Source of the DNA: an uncultured Bermanella sp.
Lineage (GTDB): Bacteria > Pseudomonadota > Gammaproteobacteria > Pseudomonadales > Oceanobacteraceae
DNA: 55,286 nucleotides
Direction: 5' to 3'
Assembly (NCBI GenBank): GCA_913058575.1
Contig: CAJXRF010000033.1
Location: 1 to 55,286, forward strand
Under the pieces are notes generated by a model that was not told the origin of the DNA, made no database searches, and was given only the letters and a program-made list of their open reading frames with translations. Both the position numbers and the translations under genes were made by a program. This document shows, piece after piece, positions 1-9,500 of this stretch (its first letter is position 1; every line of letters starts with the position of its first letter).

Positions 1-1
1 C

Positions 2-130
2 TTGCGCATTGTCTATCCCACACGACGTGGGATAAGGGCCGTAGGGCATGGATGCCCGTTTGACCCGTGGCAATCGAAGCAAGGCAAGGGGTTGAGCGAC
101 CAGAAGGCGGAGGAAAGATGGGGGTTGTAA
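2..130 (+). other. Open frame tail at window edge, possible repeat or partial gene
   Basis: The second frame is open from the window edge to a TAA at about 128-130 and would encode about 42 residues ending in KAEERWGL. There is no visible start, so it could be the 3' end of a gene lying off the window. It overlaps two of three strong hairpins, which fits a structured intergenic repeat better than a normal gene end. I do not recognise the peptide. Confidence 0.2.
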
Positions 131-147
131 AGGGGACCTCCCCTTTA
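14..147. repeat. Cluster of three perfect inverted repeats
   Basis: Three perfect inverted repeats occur in a row: TATCCCAC/GTGGGATA (14-21 and 27-34), GGGCAT/ATGCCC (44-49 and 52-57), and TAAAGGGGA/TCCCCTTTA (128-136 and 139-147). None is followed by a T-run on the plus strand, so they are not obvious terminators. The block is more GC-rich than the sequence after it. It may be a dispersed structured element or the 3' untranslated part of an upstream transcript. The rest of the gap up to 295 shows nothing recognisable. Confidence 0.45.
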
Positions 148-295
148 AAGGAGAAATGTTCTAGCTAATCACTCAAAGACTAGCATCACTTTAAGCCTGA
201 TATAAGAATTCCCCCAAAACTAGACCCTTCTCTATTTACCAATCTAATTAATAGCTTAAAATACACCCAAAAGGGACTATCGAAAGGGACACCCA

Positions 296-1321
296 TTGAA
301 ACACTTACATTCATACGCACTGATATTACTGCTGTGCGGCTTGTTCAGCACCACAGTTCAAGCCGCCAGCTTCAATTGTCTTAAGGCTTCCACCCCCATG
401 GAGAAAATCATTTGCAGCGATATGCAACTAAGTTTGGCAGACGAATACATGGGCCATTTGTATTTTGCTAAGTTAGCATCCATTGAAAATATAAAACCCT
501 TTAAGAAGTTCCACCGCAGCTGGCTTAAAGGCCGCCAAGAGGAATGCCCCGGCTTTGAGGTGTCGTGCCTGCTGAGAAGTTATCGTGAATACACTCAGCG
601 CTTAAACCAAGATATGCCTGCACTGTGGCGCAAGAAAGGCAGTAATCAGTACACATGGTGGAGACACATCAAGGTGGGGGCTGATATGCCCGAGCTTCTT
701 TTCGCGGTTCATATGACAGTAAGTCAAGATGCACAAGACTTCGCGGCATTGTTTGATGGAGCCCGTGCTAAACCTGCTAACAAAGCGTTTTATAAAGACC
801 AGCGTTATTCATTTTATATTCAGTCTATTGATATTTACCAAAACTTTAAAAATATCCAAAGCATTCAAAATATAGAAAGCGAAACCTATGGGGCTGCTTA
901 TTCTTTTTCTCCCATTAAGGTAGGTGATTTTAATTTCGATGGCCACGCAGATATCTCGGCACATAAGTTTGTGGGCAGTGTCAATTCGCCCACGCACTAT
1001 TGGTTGTTTCAGCCTACTACAAAGCAATTTATGTATTCAGGCGCTTTGTCGGCCATTAGCTCTGCTGAATTTTTTATTAATAAAAAACTCATTAAATCCT
1101 CGTGGCGATCATCTTGCTGTCACCATGGTGAAGATTACTACAAGGTGGTAGAAGGAGTGGTTCAGAAGCTGTACCAAAAATCATTTAAGTGCGAAGGAAA
1201 CGGAAAAGGCTGTACCTACACACTAACAAGATGGGTAAAAGGTGAGCCTGTTATCATCATAAATAAAGAAGGTTTACGTGATTCGTTTGATTGGGTAAGT
1301 GAAGACATCGCTGATTTGTGA
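296..1321 (+). CDS. Secreted protein with LprI/DUF1311-like N-terminal domain
   Basis: The product is 341 aa and begins with a Sec signal peptide (hydrophobic residues 8-21, cleavage near VQA-AS). Residues about 24-105 resemble the LprI/DUF1311 domain: a Cys after ASFNC, then KAST-ME-IIC, then a W-K-R-C motif with paired cysteines, suggesting disulphides in the periplasm. Some LprI proteins inhibit lysozyme, but that function is not shown here. The remaining 230 residues are unrecognised; a stretch with DFNFDGHAD near residue 210 resembles a calcium-binding FG-GAP/dockerin-like loop. The start is TTG, supported by an AAAGGGA ribosome site and by the intact signal peptide. It converges on a paralogue at 1420-2328. 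Confidence 0.75.
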   Translation: MKHLHSYALILLLCGLFSTTVQAASFNCLKASTPMEKIICSDMQLSLADEYMGHLYFAKLASIENIKPFKKFHRSWLKGRQEECPGFEVSCLLRSYREYTQRLNQDMPALWRKKGSNQYTWWRHIKVGADMPELLFAVHMTVSQDAQDFAALFDGARAKPANKAFYKDQRYSFYIQSIDIYQNFKNIQSIQNIESETYGAAYSFSPIKVGDFNFDGHADISAHKFVGSVNSPTHYWLFQPTTKQFMYSGALSAISSAEFFINKKLIKSSWRSSCCHHGEDYYKVVEGVVQKLYQKSFKCEGNGKGCTYTLTRWVKGEPVIIINKEGLRDSFDWVSEDIADL

Positions 1322-1336
1322 TAAAGCCAGCAACGC

Positions 1337-1371
1337 AATCGCCTAGTAGTACTAGGCAATTGCCTCTTTTT
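1337..1371 (+). terminator. Rho-independent terminator
   Basis: A perfect 7-bp stem GCCTAGT/ACTAGGC (1341-1347 and 1351-1357) has a 3-nt loop, is extended by flanking AT pairs, and is followed by a T-run at 1366-1371. It lies just after the LprI-like gene and before the convergent paralogue. Confidence 0.8.
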
Positions 1372-1419
1372 ACCTATTTATATTTTCCATTTAATTCTTT
1401 CCTAGCCACTGGCTGGGTA

Positions 1420-2328
1420 TTAATAACAGCCTCCCCCCACCTTAATCACTTTTTCTAAACGAGGAATATAAGCGTAATACGCGCCGTTTTCACCAAAACC
1501 ATAACCAAACAAAGGGAAGTCTTGTTGCGAATAACGCTGATAGCTTTTCTTGCTAATACTGTATTCGAAACCACACTCTTCAAGGGCGTATAGCTTTTGC
1601 CATTTATCCTCATGACTTAAATCGGTTCTATCATGGGTTTCTTGCCAAAGCTTACTTTGAGAGTATTTTTCTTCCACTGACGAAAACCTAAAGACTGGCC
1701 ATTCCCTAATATTCACAAGTTCACTAAGTTTTTCAGCCACTGCTCGTTTTGCCCATGCCTTTTGTTCTTTGGCATTAAAGTCTCCTTCGTACATAGTCAA
1801 AGTTTTCACTGAAACTGCTTCTTGAAATACCACTTCATTTTTGTGGGCGTTAATAATGGTTAGATTTAACGAAGCATCTATGCAGTTGCCTTTTGTATAT
1901 TCAGCGCTGGCAATAAAACCGCCCTTTCCCTTTACCAGCTGAATAGGCCTAGATAAGCGGTAATCGCATGCATTGCTGTCTTGTGCCAGTTGCATTCGCT
2001 GCTTTGAATACAGCGAGTTTTGAAAAGACAGGTGCTCGTTTCTTTTTGTGTATAGCTTCAACAAACAAGCATTGTCATTTGATGGACACGTTTGTGCTCT
2101 ACTTTTAAGCCACCTTCTATGCTCAGACTTAAATAGTTTTTTACCATCCTCTTTAAGGTTTTTTCGAATGGCACCGTATAAGCGGCCTAGCTCTCCATCG
2201 GCATTGCTTAATGGCTGATTATTGCAAATGGTTTTTTCTAGCGGTGTGGAGGCCTTATTACAATTGAAACTCGCGGCATGAGCTGTGGCCCCCATGGATA
2301 TTAATATAAGAAATATGATTTTCTGCAT
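1420..2328 (-). CDS. Secreted LprI/DUF1311-like protein, paralogue of the neighbouring gene
   Basis: The 302-aa product has a short signal peptide ending at AHA-AS. Its first mature residues (ASFNC-KAST-LEK-IC) are nearly the same as in the gene at 296-1321, followed by the same W-K-R----C----C pattern to about residue 100. This supports a local duplication of the LprI-like domain with divergent C-terminal halves. The C-terminal 200 residues contain further cysteines and end in GGGCY; I recognise no domain there. It is expected in the periplasm. The two genes converge, so they are not one operon. Confidence 0.72.
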   Translation of the reverse strand: MQKIIFLILISMGATAHAASFNCNKASTPLEKTICNNQPLSNADGELGRLYGAIRKNLKEDGKKLFKSEHRRWLKSRAQTCPSNDNACLLKLYTKRNEHLSFQNSLYSKQRMQLAQDSNACDYRLSRPIQLVKGKGGFIASAEYTKGNCIDASLNLTIINAHKNEVVFQEAVSVKTLTMYEGDFNAKEQKAWAKRAVAEKLSELVNIREWPVFRFSSVEEKYSQSKLWQETHDRTDLSHEDKWQKLYALEECGFEYSISKKSYQRYSQQDFPLFGYGFGENGAYYAYIPRLEKVIKVGGGCY

Positions 2329-2450
2329 GATTCACTCATTATGATTGAAATTTACGCTTATCATTAGCACAGGTATATGAGGCGTAGAGTATACCTTGAG
2401 TTAACCTAATAAAGCGTTGAGTGCATCAAGTTCTGGCTATTCGATTCTTA

Positions 2451-2468
2451 GCCAGTCAGTGGACTGGC
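2451..2468. repeat. Short perfect hairpin in the 2329-2578 gap
   Basis: GCCAGTC and GACTGGC (2451-2457 and 2462-2468) form a perfect 7-bp stem with a 4-nt loop. It lies downstream of the minus-strand kinase and upstream of the minus-strand LprI-like gene. No T-run follows on either strand, so it may be an operator or an atypical transcript end. Confidence 0.35.
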
Positions 2469-2578
2469 CAAATTGTTTGGCGTCGTAATAACCAGCTTGA
2501 CGTTGGCCTTAAGGAAAGTACTTACCTACAAGAATTTAACTTTTGAAGTGACAATGAGTAATACAGAAGGTGGGGGGA

Positions 2579-3772
2579 CTACTCTCCCGCTGGTAATGTC
2601 AGTACAAAACGCGCCCCGTCTTTATAATTTTTATCCAGCGTCAACGCACCCGATAACCGCCTAGCAAAATCAACACACAAGCTTAACCCCAAACCATTAC
2701 CGGTTTCTCCTTGGGTCCCTTGCTGGCTATCTTGTCCGCCAATAAATATCGAATCGATAATATGTGCCGGAACCCCTATGCCATTATCTGTAATCGTCAA
2801 CTCAATACTATTACCCTGCGCGTTTGCTTCAATGTGAATCAGGCCATTTTCATTGGTGTACTTGATGGCATTGGCCAATAGGTTTCGAGCAATGGTTTTA
2901 AATAGCGAACCATCAATTAACGCGACGGTGGTTTCATCTATTTGTTGCGTGACGGTGATATTTTTTAAGGTAAAAGCATCCTGCATAAAATCCAAGGTTT
3001 CTTGCACTAAAGGCTTAAGAGCCATTGGCTTAGTGGATACTGTAATGGCACCTAAATGGCTGCGTGACCATTGAAGCAATTCGTCTAGTAATTGATAAAC
3101 ATTCATGGAGGATTCTAATATGCCATTGGCCATAATGGTCAATCGCTCGGGGGTGACTTTACCCGCGCTTTTTTGCAGTATTTTAGACAGTCCCAAAATA
3201 CCATTAAAGGGCGCGCGCAGGTCGTGCCCCACCACTGAAAACAATTGCTCTTGTTGTTTTTGTAAGCGTTTTAATTGCCGGTTTTGCACCCTTAATTCCA
3301 ACTGGCCCACCACCTGTTTAGCCAAAACCTTAAGGGCCATTGCTTGGTCTGGTGTTAACTTATTAGGCACCGTATCAATTACGCACAGAGTTCCAATAGC
3401 CAAGCCATTTTTAGTCACCAATGGCATGCCCGCGTAAAAGCGAATATCTGGGTTTGATAAAACCAGCGGGTTATCGGCAAAGCGTTCATCTTGCAAGGTA
3501 TCGGGCACTTCAAATACCGCTTCTTGCAAAATCGCATGGGCACAAAAAGCCAAATCTCTATGGGTTTCGGTGGCATCAAGGCCCACCCTAGACTTAAACC
3601 ATTGACGGTCGTAATCCACCAGAGAAATCAGCGATATGCGGGTTCCACAAATGCTGCTGGCCAATTGTGTGAGTTCGTCAAAGGTATCTTCGTCCTCACT
3701 ATCAAGCACTTCCAGCCGTATTAGCTCTTGTAAACGAGCTTGTTCTTGAGGATGTAATGGCGCTGATTGCAT
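2579..3772 (-). CDS. GAF-domain sensor histidine kinase
   Basis: The 397-aa cytoplasmic kinase has an N-terminal GAF domain (about residues 25-165), a short coiled linker rich in Gln/Lys, a HisKA domain with the phospho-acceptor His183 in GHDLRAP, and a HATPase_c domain with N box NLLANAIKYTN, G1 DNGIGVP and G2 GNGLGLSL. It has no membrane segment or signal peptide, so it probably reads an internal signal through GAF. GAF-first kinases of this layout are common in marine Gammaproteobacteria. No response regulator is adjacent, so its partner is unknown. It has its own upstream gap and is transcribed away from imuA. Confidence 0.85.
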   Translation of the reverse strand: MQSAPLHPQEQARLQELIRLEVLDSEDEDTFDELTQLASSICGTRISLISLVDYDRQWFKSRVGLDATETHRDLAFCAHAILQEAVFEVPDTLQDERFADNPLVLSNPDIRFYAGMPLVTKNGLAIGTLCVIDTVPNKLTPDQAMALKVLAKQVVGQLELRVQNRQLKRLQKQQEQLFSVVGHDLRAPFNGILGLSKILQKSAGKVTPERLTIMANGILESSMNVYQLLDELLQWSRSHLGAITVSTKPMALKPLVQETLDFMQDAFTLKNITVTQQIDETTVALIDGSLFKTIARNLLANAIKYTNENGLIHIEANAQGNSIELTITDNGIGVPAHIIDSIFIGGQDSQQGTQGETGNGLGLSLCVDFARRLSGALTLDKNYKDGARFVLTLPAGE

Positions 3773-3982
3773 CTAAAAAAGTCCCTGTAATATCATTTAA
3801 CTCTAGCCTATTTTTGGGTTGTGCTGTCTTCTTGTTACCACCCTAAATACTGAGTTCGATAAGAACGGCACGGCTTGAAATGGGCCATTCTCGCTGAGCC
3901 AGCGCTCACCACCCTACCCGAGCAGCACTCTATAATTTCATCCCATAGCACCCTCTCATATCCATTTGTTCTAACCCATAAC

Positions 3983-4009
3983 TTGAAAAAACTACTGTAT
4001 AGATATACA
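3983..4009 (+). promoter_or_regulatory. Possible imuA promoter
   Basis: TTGAAA at 3983-3988 could be a -35 element. TATACA at 4004-4009 (or TACAGT two bases on) could be the -10. The -10 would lie inside the LexA box, the usual arrangement for LexA repression. Spacing is 15-17 bp. No transcript evidence is available. Confidence 0.45.
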
Positions 4010-4012
4010 GTT
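3993..4012 (+). promoter_or_regulatory. LexA (SOS) box upstream of imuA
   Basis: The 20-mer TACTGTATAGATATACAGTT differs from the gammaproteobacterial LexA consensus (TACTGTATATATATACAGTA) at two positions and keeps the CTGT-N8-ACAG core. It lies 25 bp before the imuA start. This places imuA-imuB-dnaE2 under SOS control. Confidence 0.93.
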
Positions 4013-4037
4013 AAATTCAAATGACGAGCTGGATATC

Positions 4038-4814
4038 ATGAAGCCCCCCTATTTATTAGAAGCGCCGCTAACCACACACTTAAGTGAGCAGCCATCCGAG
4101 TCAGCCCCTAGAACAGAAGGGCCGCCAAGCCTTGAGAGCCTGCTAGATCACGGCCACCTTTGGCGTGGTAAGGGCCAGTATACTCAGGGCTTTCACAGCA
4201 CAAGCTTCATTGAGCTAGACCAAGTATTGCCCCATGGTGGCTGGCCGCAGGATGCCATTATTGAGCTGATATCTGCCACACCTGGGTTGGGAGATATGGC
4301 GCTGGTGTTACCTGAGCTGGCGCGCCTTAGTCAGCAAGAAGGGGTGGTGGCTTGTATTGCTCCCCCTTGGTTATTACATGGCCCCATGCTGGAGGAGAGT
4401 GGCGTATGCCTTGAGCGCTTACTGTGTGTGCCTGCTACAGCTAATCAGTCACAAAGAACCCAAAAGCCCAAGCAAGATTCATTGAAAAGCCAGCAATGGG
4501 CGGCAGAACAAATCATTAAAAGTGGCGGTTGCAATGGGCTTTTGTATTGGCAGGCCAAACCCTTGCCGTTTATTCATTACCGGCGTTTGCAAATGTTATG
4601 TGGCCAGTTTCAGTGTCCGGTATTTATGTTTCACCAAAGTGCACCGCTAAATAGCCCCAGCAGTGTACGTTTGAAAATTATGGCTCGTACTGAAACACAT
4701 TTACACATACAGGTATTAAAAGTGCGCGGTGCTTGGGGCCAGCAACAGCTGAACATTAGTATGCAAAGCCCAGCGTATCATCGTTATCAATTGGCTAAGA
4801 CAAATAGCGATTAA
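4038..4814 (+). CDS. imuA: ImuA, RecA/SulA-like translesion synthesis accessory protein
   Basis: The 258-aa protein belongs to the RecA-fold ImuA/SulA2 family that works with ImuB and DnaE2 in SOS mutagenesis. The sequence shows the typical N-terminal G-Y-TQGFHSTSFIELDQVLPHGGWP run (about residues 45-75), then ELISATPGLGDM in place of a Walker A motif, lacking the GKS/T, as expected for the family. The C-terminal part keeps the RecA-like strands ending in LKVRGAWG. It is the first gene behind the LexA box, 36 bp or more before imuB. The upstream ATG at 4021 is out of frame. Identification rests on motifs plus gene order. Confidence 0.9.
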   Translation: MKPPYLLEAPLTTHLSEQPSESAPRTEGPPSLESLLDHGHLWRGKGQYTQGFHSTSFIELDQVLPHGGWPQDAIIELISATPGLGDMALVLPELARLSQQEGVVACIAPPWLLHGPMLEESGVCLERLLCVPATANQSQRTQKPKQDSLKSQQWAAEQIIKSGGCNGLLYWQAKPLPFIHYRRLQMLCGQFQCPVFMFHQSAPLNSPSSVRLKIMARTETHLHIQVLKVRGAWGQQQLNISMQSPAYHRYQLAKTNSD

Positions 4815-4903
4815 ATGCAGTACCGAAGGATTTACCTTGTGGGCTTGTATTGGGTTTTACGCCAATACCTATTGACACTTTTATTAAAAAGCAGGGCCTG
4901 ATT

Positions 4904-6394
4904 GTGTGGTTGTATTTGTATTGCCCTCATTTATTTTTGCAAAGCTGGTATTTAAAAAACTACCAAGCTGAACCCATTGTACTGGTGGATCACAGGCATC
5001 ATTGCGTCACCGATGCGAGCTCCCACGCATTAAAGGCGGGTATTCAGCTAGGCATGAAACTCACTAGCGTGCAGGCATTAAGCCCCAGTTGCCAAATTGT
5101 TTCGCTTAGCGAACACAATTTACAACAAGCCATGAGTGCTGCCATGGCCACACTTTCAAAAAAGCTCATGGGCTTTTCTTCATGGGTTAGCCCCGATGGA
5201 CAAGATGGGGTGTATTTGGAAATTGCCACCATGGAAAAACTACTGGGCAAGGGCGAAGTATTAACCCAAAAGATTCAGCAAGCGCTATTACCCGTCACTG
5301 ACATGCACTTTGCTAGCGCCCCCTATGCCAAAACCGCCCGCCTATTAGCACGCAGTCATATGAACATATACCTTGAACAAAATAACTTTAAGGAATATTT
5401 ACAAGGCTTGCCCTTAAGGCATTTGGCGTTTTCACCGGCCATAGAACATGCCCTTCGAAAACTGGGCCTTAAAAAACTTAATGAATTACTGCAATTAAAA
5501 CGCAGTGATGTGGCCTACCGCATTGACCCAGACCTTGCTTTGGAATTAGATTTTTTACTGGGTCATAAAAAATTTTTACCCACGCCTTTTGAGCCTCCCT
5601 TGCAGTTTTACCTGCCACACGATCTAGCCTGTGAAGCCGAACATGCCCAGCAGCTTAGGTTTCCGTTAAAACATGTGTTAAGCCAGTTTTGCCAATACAT
5701 GGTGCAACATAATGTGGTGGCGCAACGGGTAGCGATTCACTGTCTTGATCGCGAGCAACAAGCCTACCCCATTGCCATAGAGTTGGCCCGTGGCTCCAGC
5801 CAATTAGAACCTTGGCTAGACATGCTTAAATACACCCTTGAACAATTTAAGCCCCCCCAAGCCATTATGCGCTTGGTGATTAGCTGTCAAGTATTTGAAG
5901 CGCAATCTCCCCAAAGCGATGATTTTTTTCAAAGCCCCAGCCAACAAAAAACGGTCGATGGTTTATTAAATAAATTGCGCAGCCGTTTGGGTAAAGAGTC
6001 TTATGCTTTTTTACATACCACACCCCAAGGCTTGCCTGAATTGCAAACTGACATGAGCCAATTACAAGCATTGCCTAAGGCACCGTCGACTACCAGTATC
6101 CACCGTTCTCATCAAACATTGCTCATTCAACCCTTGCCAAATGCCCCTTTGCAACCAGTGTGGTTATTGCCACAGGCTAAGAGTATTACCATGAATCCGT
6201 ATGAGGTTTTACATGGGCCAGAGCGTAAACAAGGGTTTTGGTGGCAAGGATTTTACGGCTATCGAGATTATTACATTGCCCGTTACGTAGGCTGGGCCAA
6301 TAGAGTAAATAGCCATCACGATAAACAAGGGGCTTTGCATTGGCTGTTTAGAGACCATAATAATCAGTGGTGGTTACATGGTTACTTTCCCTAG
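4904..6394 (+). CDS. imuB: ImuB, catalytically inactive Y-family polymerase homologue
   Basis: The 497-aa product is a DinB/UmuC-like protein lacking the polymerase acidic residues; ImuB acts as a hub linking ImuA, DnaE2 and the beta clamp. The family N terminus (WLYLYCPHL, then PIVLVDHRHHCVTDAS) is visible, followed by the palm-like SPDGQDGVYLEIA block (about residues 100-115), a helix-hairpin region (GLKKLNELLQLKRSDVAYRI) and a little-finger/C-terminal half. I chose GTG at 4904 because the family usually begins two or three residues before WL and an AGGG lies 7 bp upstream. The frame is open back to a TTG at 4850. It sits between imuA and dnaE2. Confidence 0.87.
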   Translation: MWLYLYCPHLFLQSWYLKNYQAEPIVLVDHRHHCVTDASSHALKAGIQLGMKLTSVQALSPSCQIVSLSEHNLQQAMSAAMATLSKKLMGFSSWVSPDGQDGVYLEIATMEKLLGKGEVLTQKIQQALLPVTDMHFASAPYAKTARLLARSHMNIYLEQNNFKEYLQGLPLRHLAFSPAIEHALRKLGLKKLNELLQLKRSDVAYRIDPDLALELDFLLGHKKFLPTPFEPPLQFYLPHDLACEAEHAQQLRFPLKHVLSQFCQYMVQHNVVAQRVAIHCLDREQQAYPIAIELARGSSQLEPWLDMLKYTLEQFKPPQAIMRLVISCQVFEAQSPQSDDFFQSPSQQKTVDGLLNKLRSRLGKESYAFLHTTPQGLPELQTDMSQLQALPKAPSTTSIHRSHQTLLIQPLPNAPLQPVWLLPQAKSITMNPYEVLHGPERKQGFWWQGFYGYRDYYIARYVGWANRVNSHHDKQGALHWLFRDHNNQWWLHGYFP

Positions 6395-6562
6395 CAAGGC
6401 CCTAAAAACATTTAAAACTAGCTTACTTCATTTGGCGGTGTTAACAGCAGACTCAAAATGCTCATTTATAACTATAAACTGTACACTTTCGCCTGCTGTT
6501 GCCTTGCCAACTCTGCGCCGCATACGTTTTAAAACTATTGTGGCTAGCTGGATAAAGTGACA

Positions 6563-9500
6563 ATGAAAAATAAACAACAATTTTCAGAACTGCACTGCTA
6601 CAGTAACTTTACTTTTTTAAAGGCGGCCTCCCACCCTGAAGAATTAGTACGCGCGGCTTACCAACAAGGTTATGAGGCACTGGCCATTACCGATGAATGC
6701 TCACTGGCTGGTGTGGTGCGCGCATGGCGTGAAATCAAAGCCATACAAGACGCCCCTTCTGATCATGCTTCTCCCCTAAAAAAAGCAATCCCTTTAAAGC
6801 TAATTATTGGCGCTAGCTTTCATTTTAATGACCATGTCTTTGTGTTATTGGCGCCCACTTTAGTTGCCTATAAAGAGCTCAGCGTATTTATTAGCCATTG
6901 TCGGCGCCTTGCCGATAAAGGCCAGTATGTATTTCACCCCAATGATATTCATGGCCACATTAAGCACTGCTTTTTATTAATTAAAAGTGGTAAAGATGTT
7001 CATGAACTGAATGATTTTTTAAAAAAGTTTTTACATAACCATTTAAATAAAAAAAATCATTCCACCCCCCTTAACTGCCATATTTTATTAGAACTGGATT
7101 TATCCCCACAGGATAGCCTTGCCTTAAAAAATGCAACCTGGCTTGCCACGCAATTTTCATTGCCCATAATTGCCAGCGGCGGCCCGCGCATGCATAGTCG
7201 CCAACGTAAACCTTTGTTGGATGTGTTAACCTCCATTCACTTTAATAGCAGCATTCAAAAATTGTCGGCCATTTTGCCCCCTGTACTGCTGCCTAATAGT
7301 GAGCGTTTCTTGCGCCCCATTAGGACACTGCATAGCTTGTACCCAAAAAAGAGCATTGAAAACGCCAATACCCTTGCCCAGCAATGCAGGTTCACATTAG
7401 ATGAAATTGTCTATCAGTACCCACAAGACACCGTACCACCACAACATAGCCCGCAGTTTTATTTACACCAACAAACTTGGCAAGGGGCACACAGGCGTTA
7501 TCCACAGGGCATTCCTAAAAAAGTTAAGCGGGATATCAATAAAGAATTAACACTCATTAGCGAAGTAGAGTATGAGTATTACTTTTTAACCGTGTACGAC
7601 ATTACTCAGTTTGCCAAGAGTAAAAATATTTTACACCAAGGCCGTGGCTCTGCTGCCAATTCGGCGGTGTGCTATTGCTTGGGCATTACCGAGGTGAACC
7701 CGAATAATATTAATTTACTGTTTGAACGTTTTATTTCTAAACGCCGTAATGAGCCACCCGACATAGACGTAGACTTTGACAACAGCCGCCGCGAAGAAGT
7801 GATTCAATACCTGTATTCAAAATACGGGCGTAAACGTTGTGCCATTGCCGCTACCGTCATTACTTACCGGCCTAAAAGTGCGGTTCGTGATGTGGGCAAA
7901 GCATTGGGATTAGATTTAACTCAACTGGAAACCGTCATAAATAAATATGGCTGGCGCTATTTGGGCGACAATTGGATAGATCAAATCATAGGTGAGGAAC
8001 TTTGCCAAAATCACGAATTAATTCACCATTACAAAGATATCATCACACAAATTTTAGGGTTTCCTCGGCATTTATCACAACACGTGGGGGGCTTTATTTT
8101 ATCACAAGACCCACTTCATGAACTGGTGCCCATAGAGAATGCCAGCATGAAAGATCGCACCGTCATTCAGTGGGACAAAAATGATTTAGAAACCATGCGT
8201 TTAATGAAGGTAGATGTACTGGCCCTGGGCATGTTGGCGGCGGTGCAAAAGTGTTTAGATGATTTATCTACCCTGTCAAACAGCACGTTTAAACTGCAAG
8301 ACATTCCCCAACACGATGACCCGAAAGTGTATCAGATGCTGCAAAATGCCCAAAGCGTGGGTTTGTTTCAAGTGGAGTCCCGCGCACAAATGAACATGTT
8401 ACCACGCCTGCACCCCACCACTTTTTATGACTTAGTGGTACAGGTGGCTATTGTGCGTCCCGGCCCCATTCATGGTGACATGGTGCACCCTTATTTAAAA
8501 CGTAAACACGGCCTAGAAAAAGTAGACGTCCCCCTTAAAAGTATGGAACCCATATTAGCGCGTACTTTTGGTGTGCCCATTTTTCAAGAGCAAGTGATTG
8601 CTCTGGCCATGATGGCCGCCAGTTTTAGTGGCGACGAAGCCGAACAATTGCGCCGCTCCATGGCCAGTTGGAAAAAACGTGGGCACATGCATTTTTTACA
8701 AAAAAAATTACACGACAACTTATTAAAGCAAGGGGTAAAAGAAGAGTATATCACTCGCTTAAACCGTCAAATTGAAGGCTTTGGAGAATACGGTTTTCCC
8801 GAGTCCCATGCCGCAAGCTTTGCGTTAATTGTGTATTACTCTGCCTGGTTAAAATGTTATCACCCAGCCATATTTTTTTGCGCCCTACTTAATAGCCAGC
8901 CCATGGGCTTTTATCAGCCATGGCAGCTCATTCAAGATGCTAAGCAACATGGCGTTGAGTTTTTAGAGTGCAACGTAAACGATAGCCAGTGGGACCATGA
9001 AGTACTGGGGCTCACAGATAAACACACTTCATTAAGTAACAGCCCACACACAGTGCAATTGGGTTTTTGTTTGGTGAAAGGTTTAAAAAAAGACAACATA
9101 CAAGCATTAATTAACAACCGCCCTAGCCAAGGTTTTCAATCCATTAATCACGTATTAAACAGCGGCCCATTAAACAAACACGACATACAAGTATTAAGCG
9201 CCGCCCATTGCTTTAAATGCTTTAACGAAAACCGTTATGAAAACCGTTGGCAAAGCCAAGCTAAGGGCTATTACTCGGGCTTATTTTATGAACAAGAAGC
9301 AAGCCTTACTGAACATGAATCGCTAAACACACAACCCTCACGCATAGACAACCTAATAGAAGACTACAATGCCACCGGTGTATTATTGAACGATCACCCC
9401 ATGGATTACTTGCGCGATCACCCTATCTTGCAAGACTGCATTAAAGCGCAGGATTTAATTCAGATGACACACAAACATGAAGGCTATGTGGCAGGGTTAG

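Noticed and set aside
2473-2664. 63-aa plus-strand frame beside the GAF kinase
   Set aside because: It begins at TTG without a ribosome site, overlaps the kinase 3' end and resembles no protein.
3835-4020. 61-aa minus-strand frame upstream of imuA
   Set aside because: It covers the LexA box and promoter, has no ribosome site and no recognisable features.
6378-6560. 60-aa frame between imuB and dnaE2
   Set aside because: It overlaps the imuB 3' end, has no ribosome site, and its composition is not protein-like.
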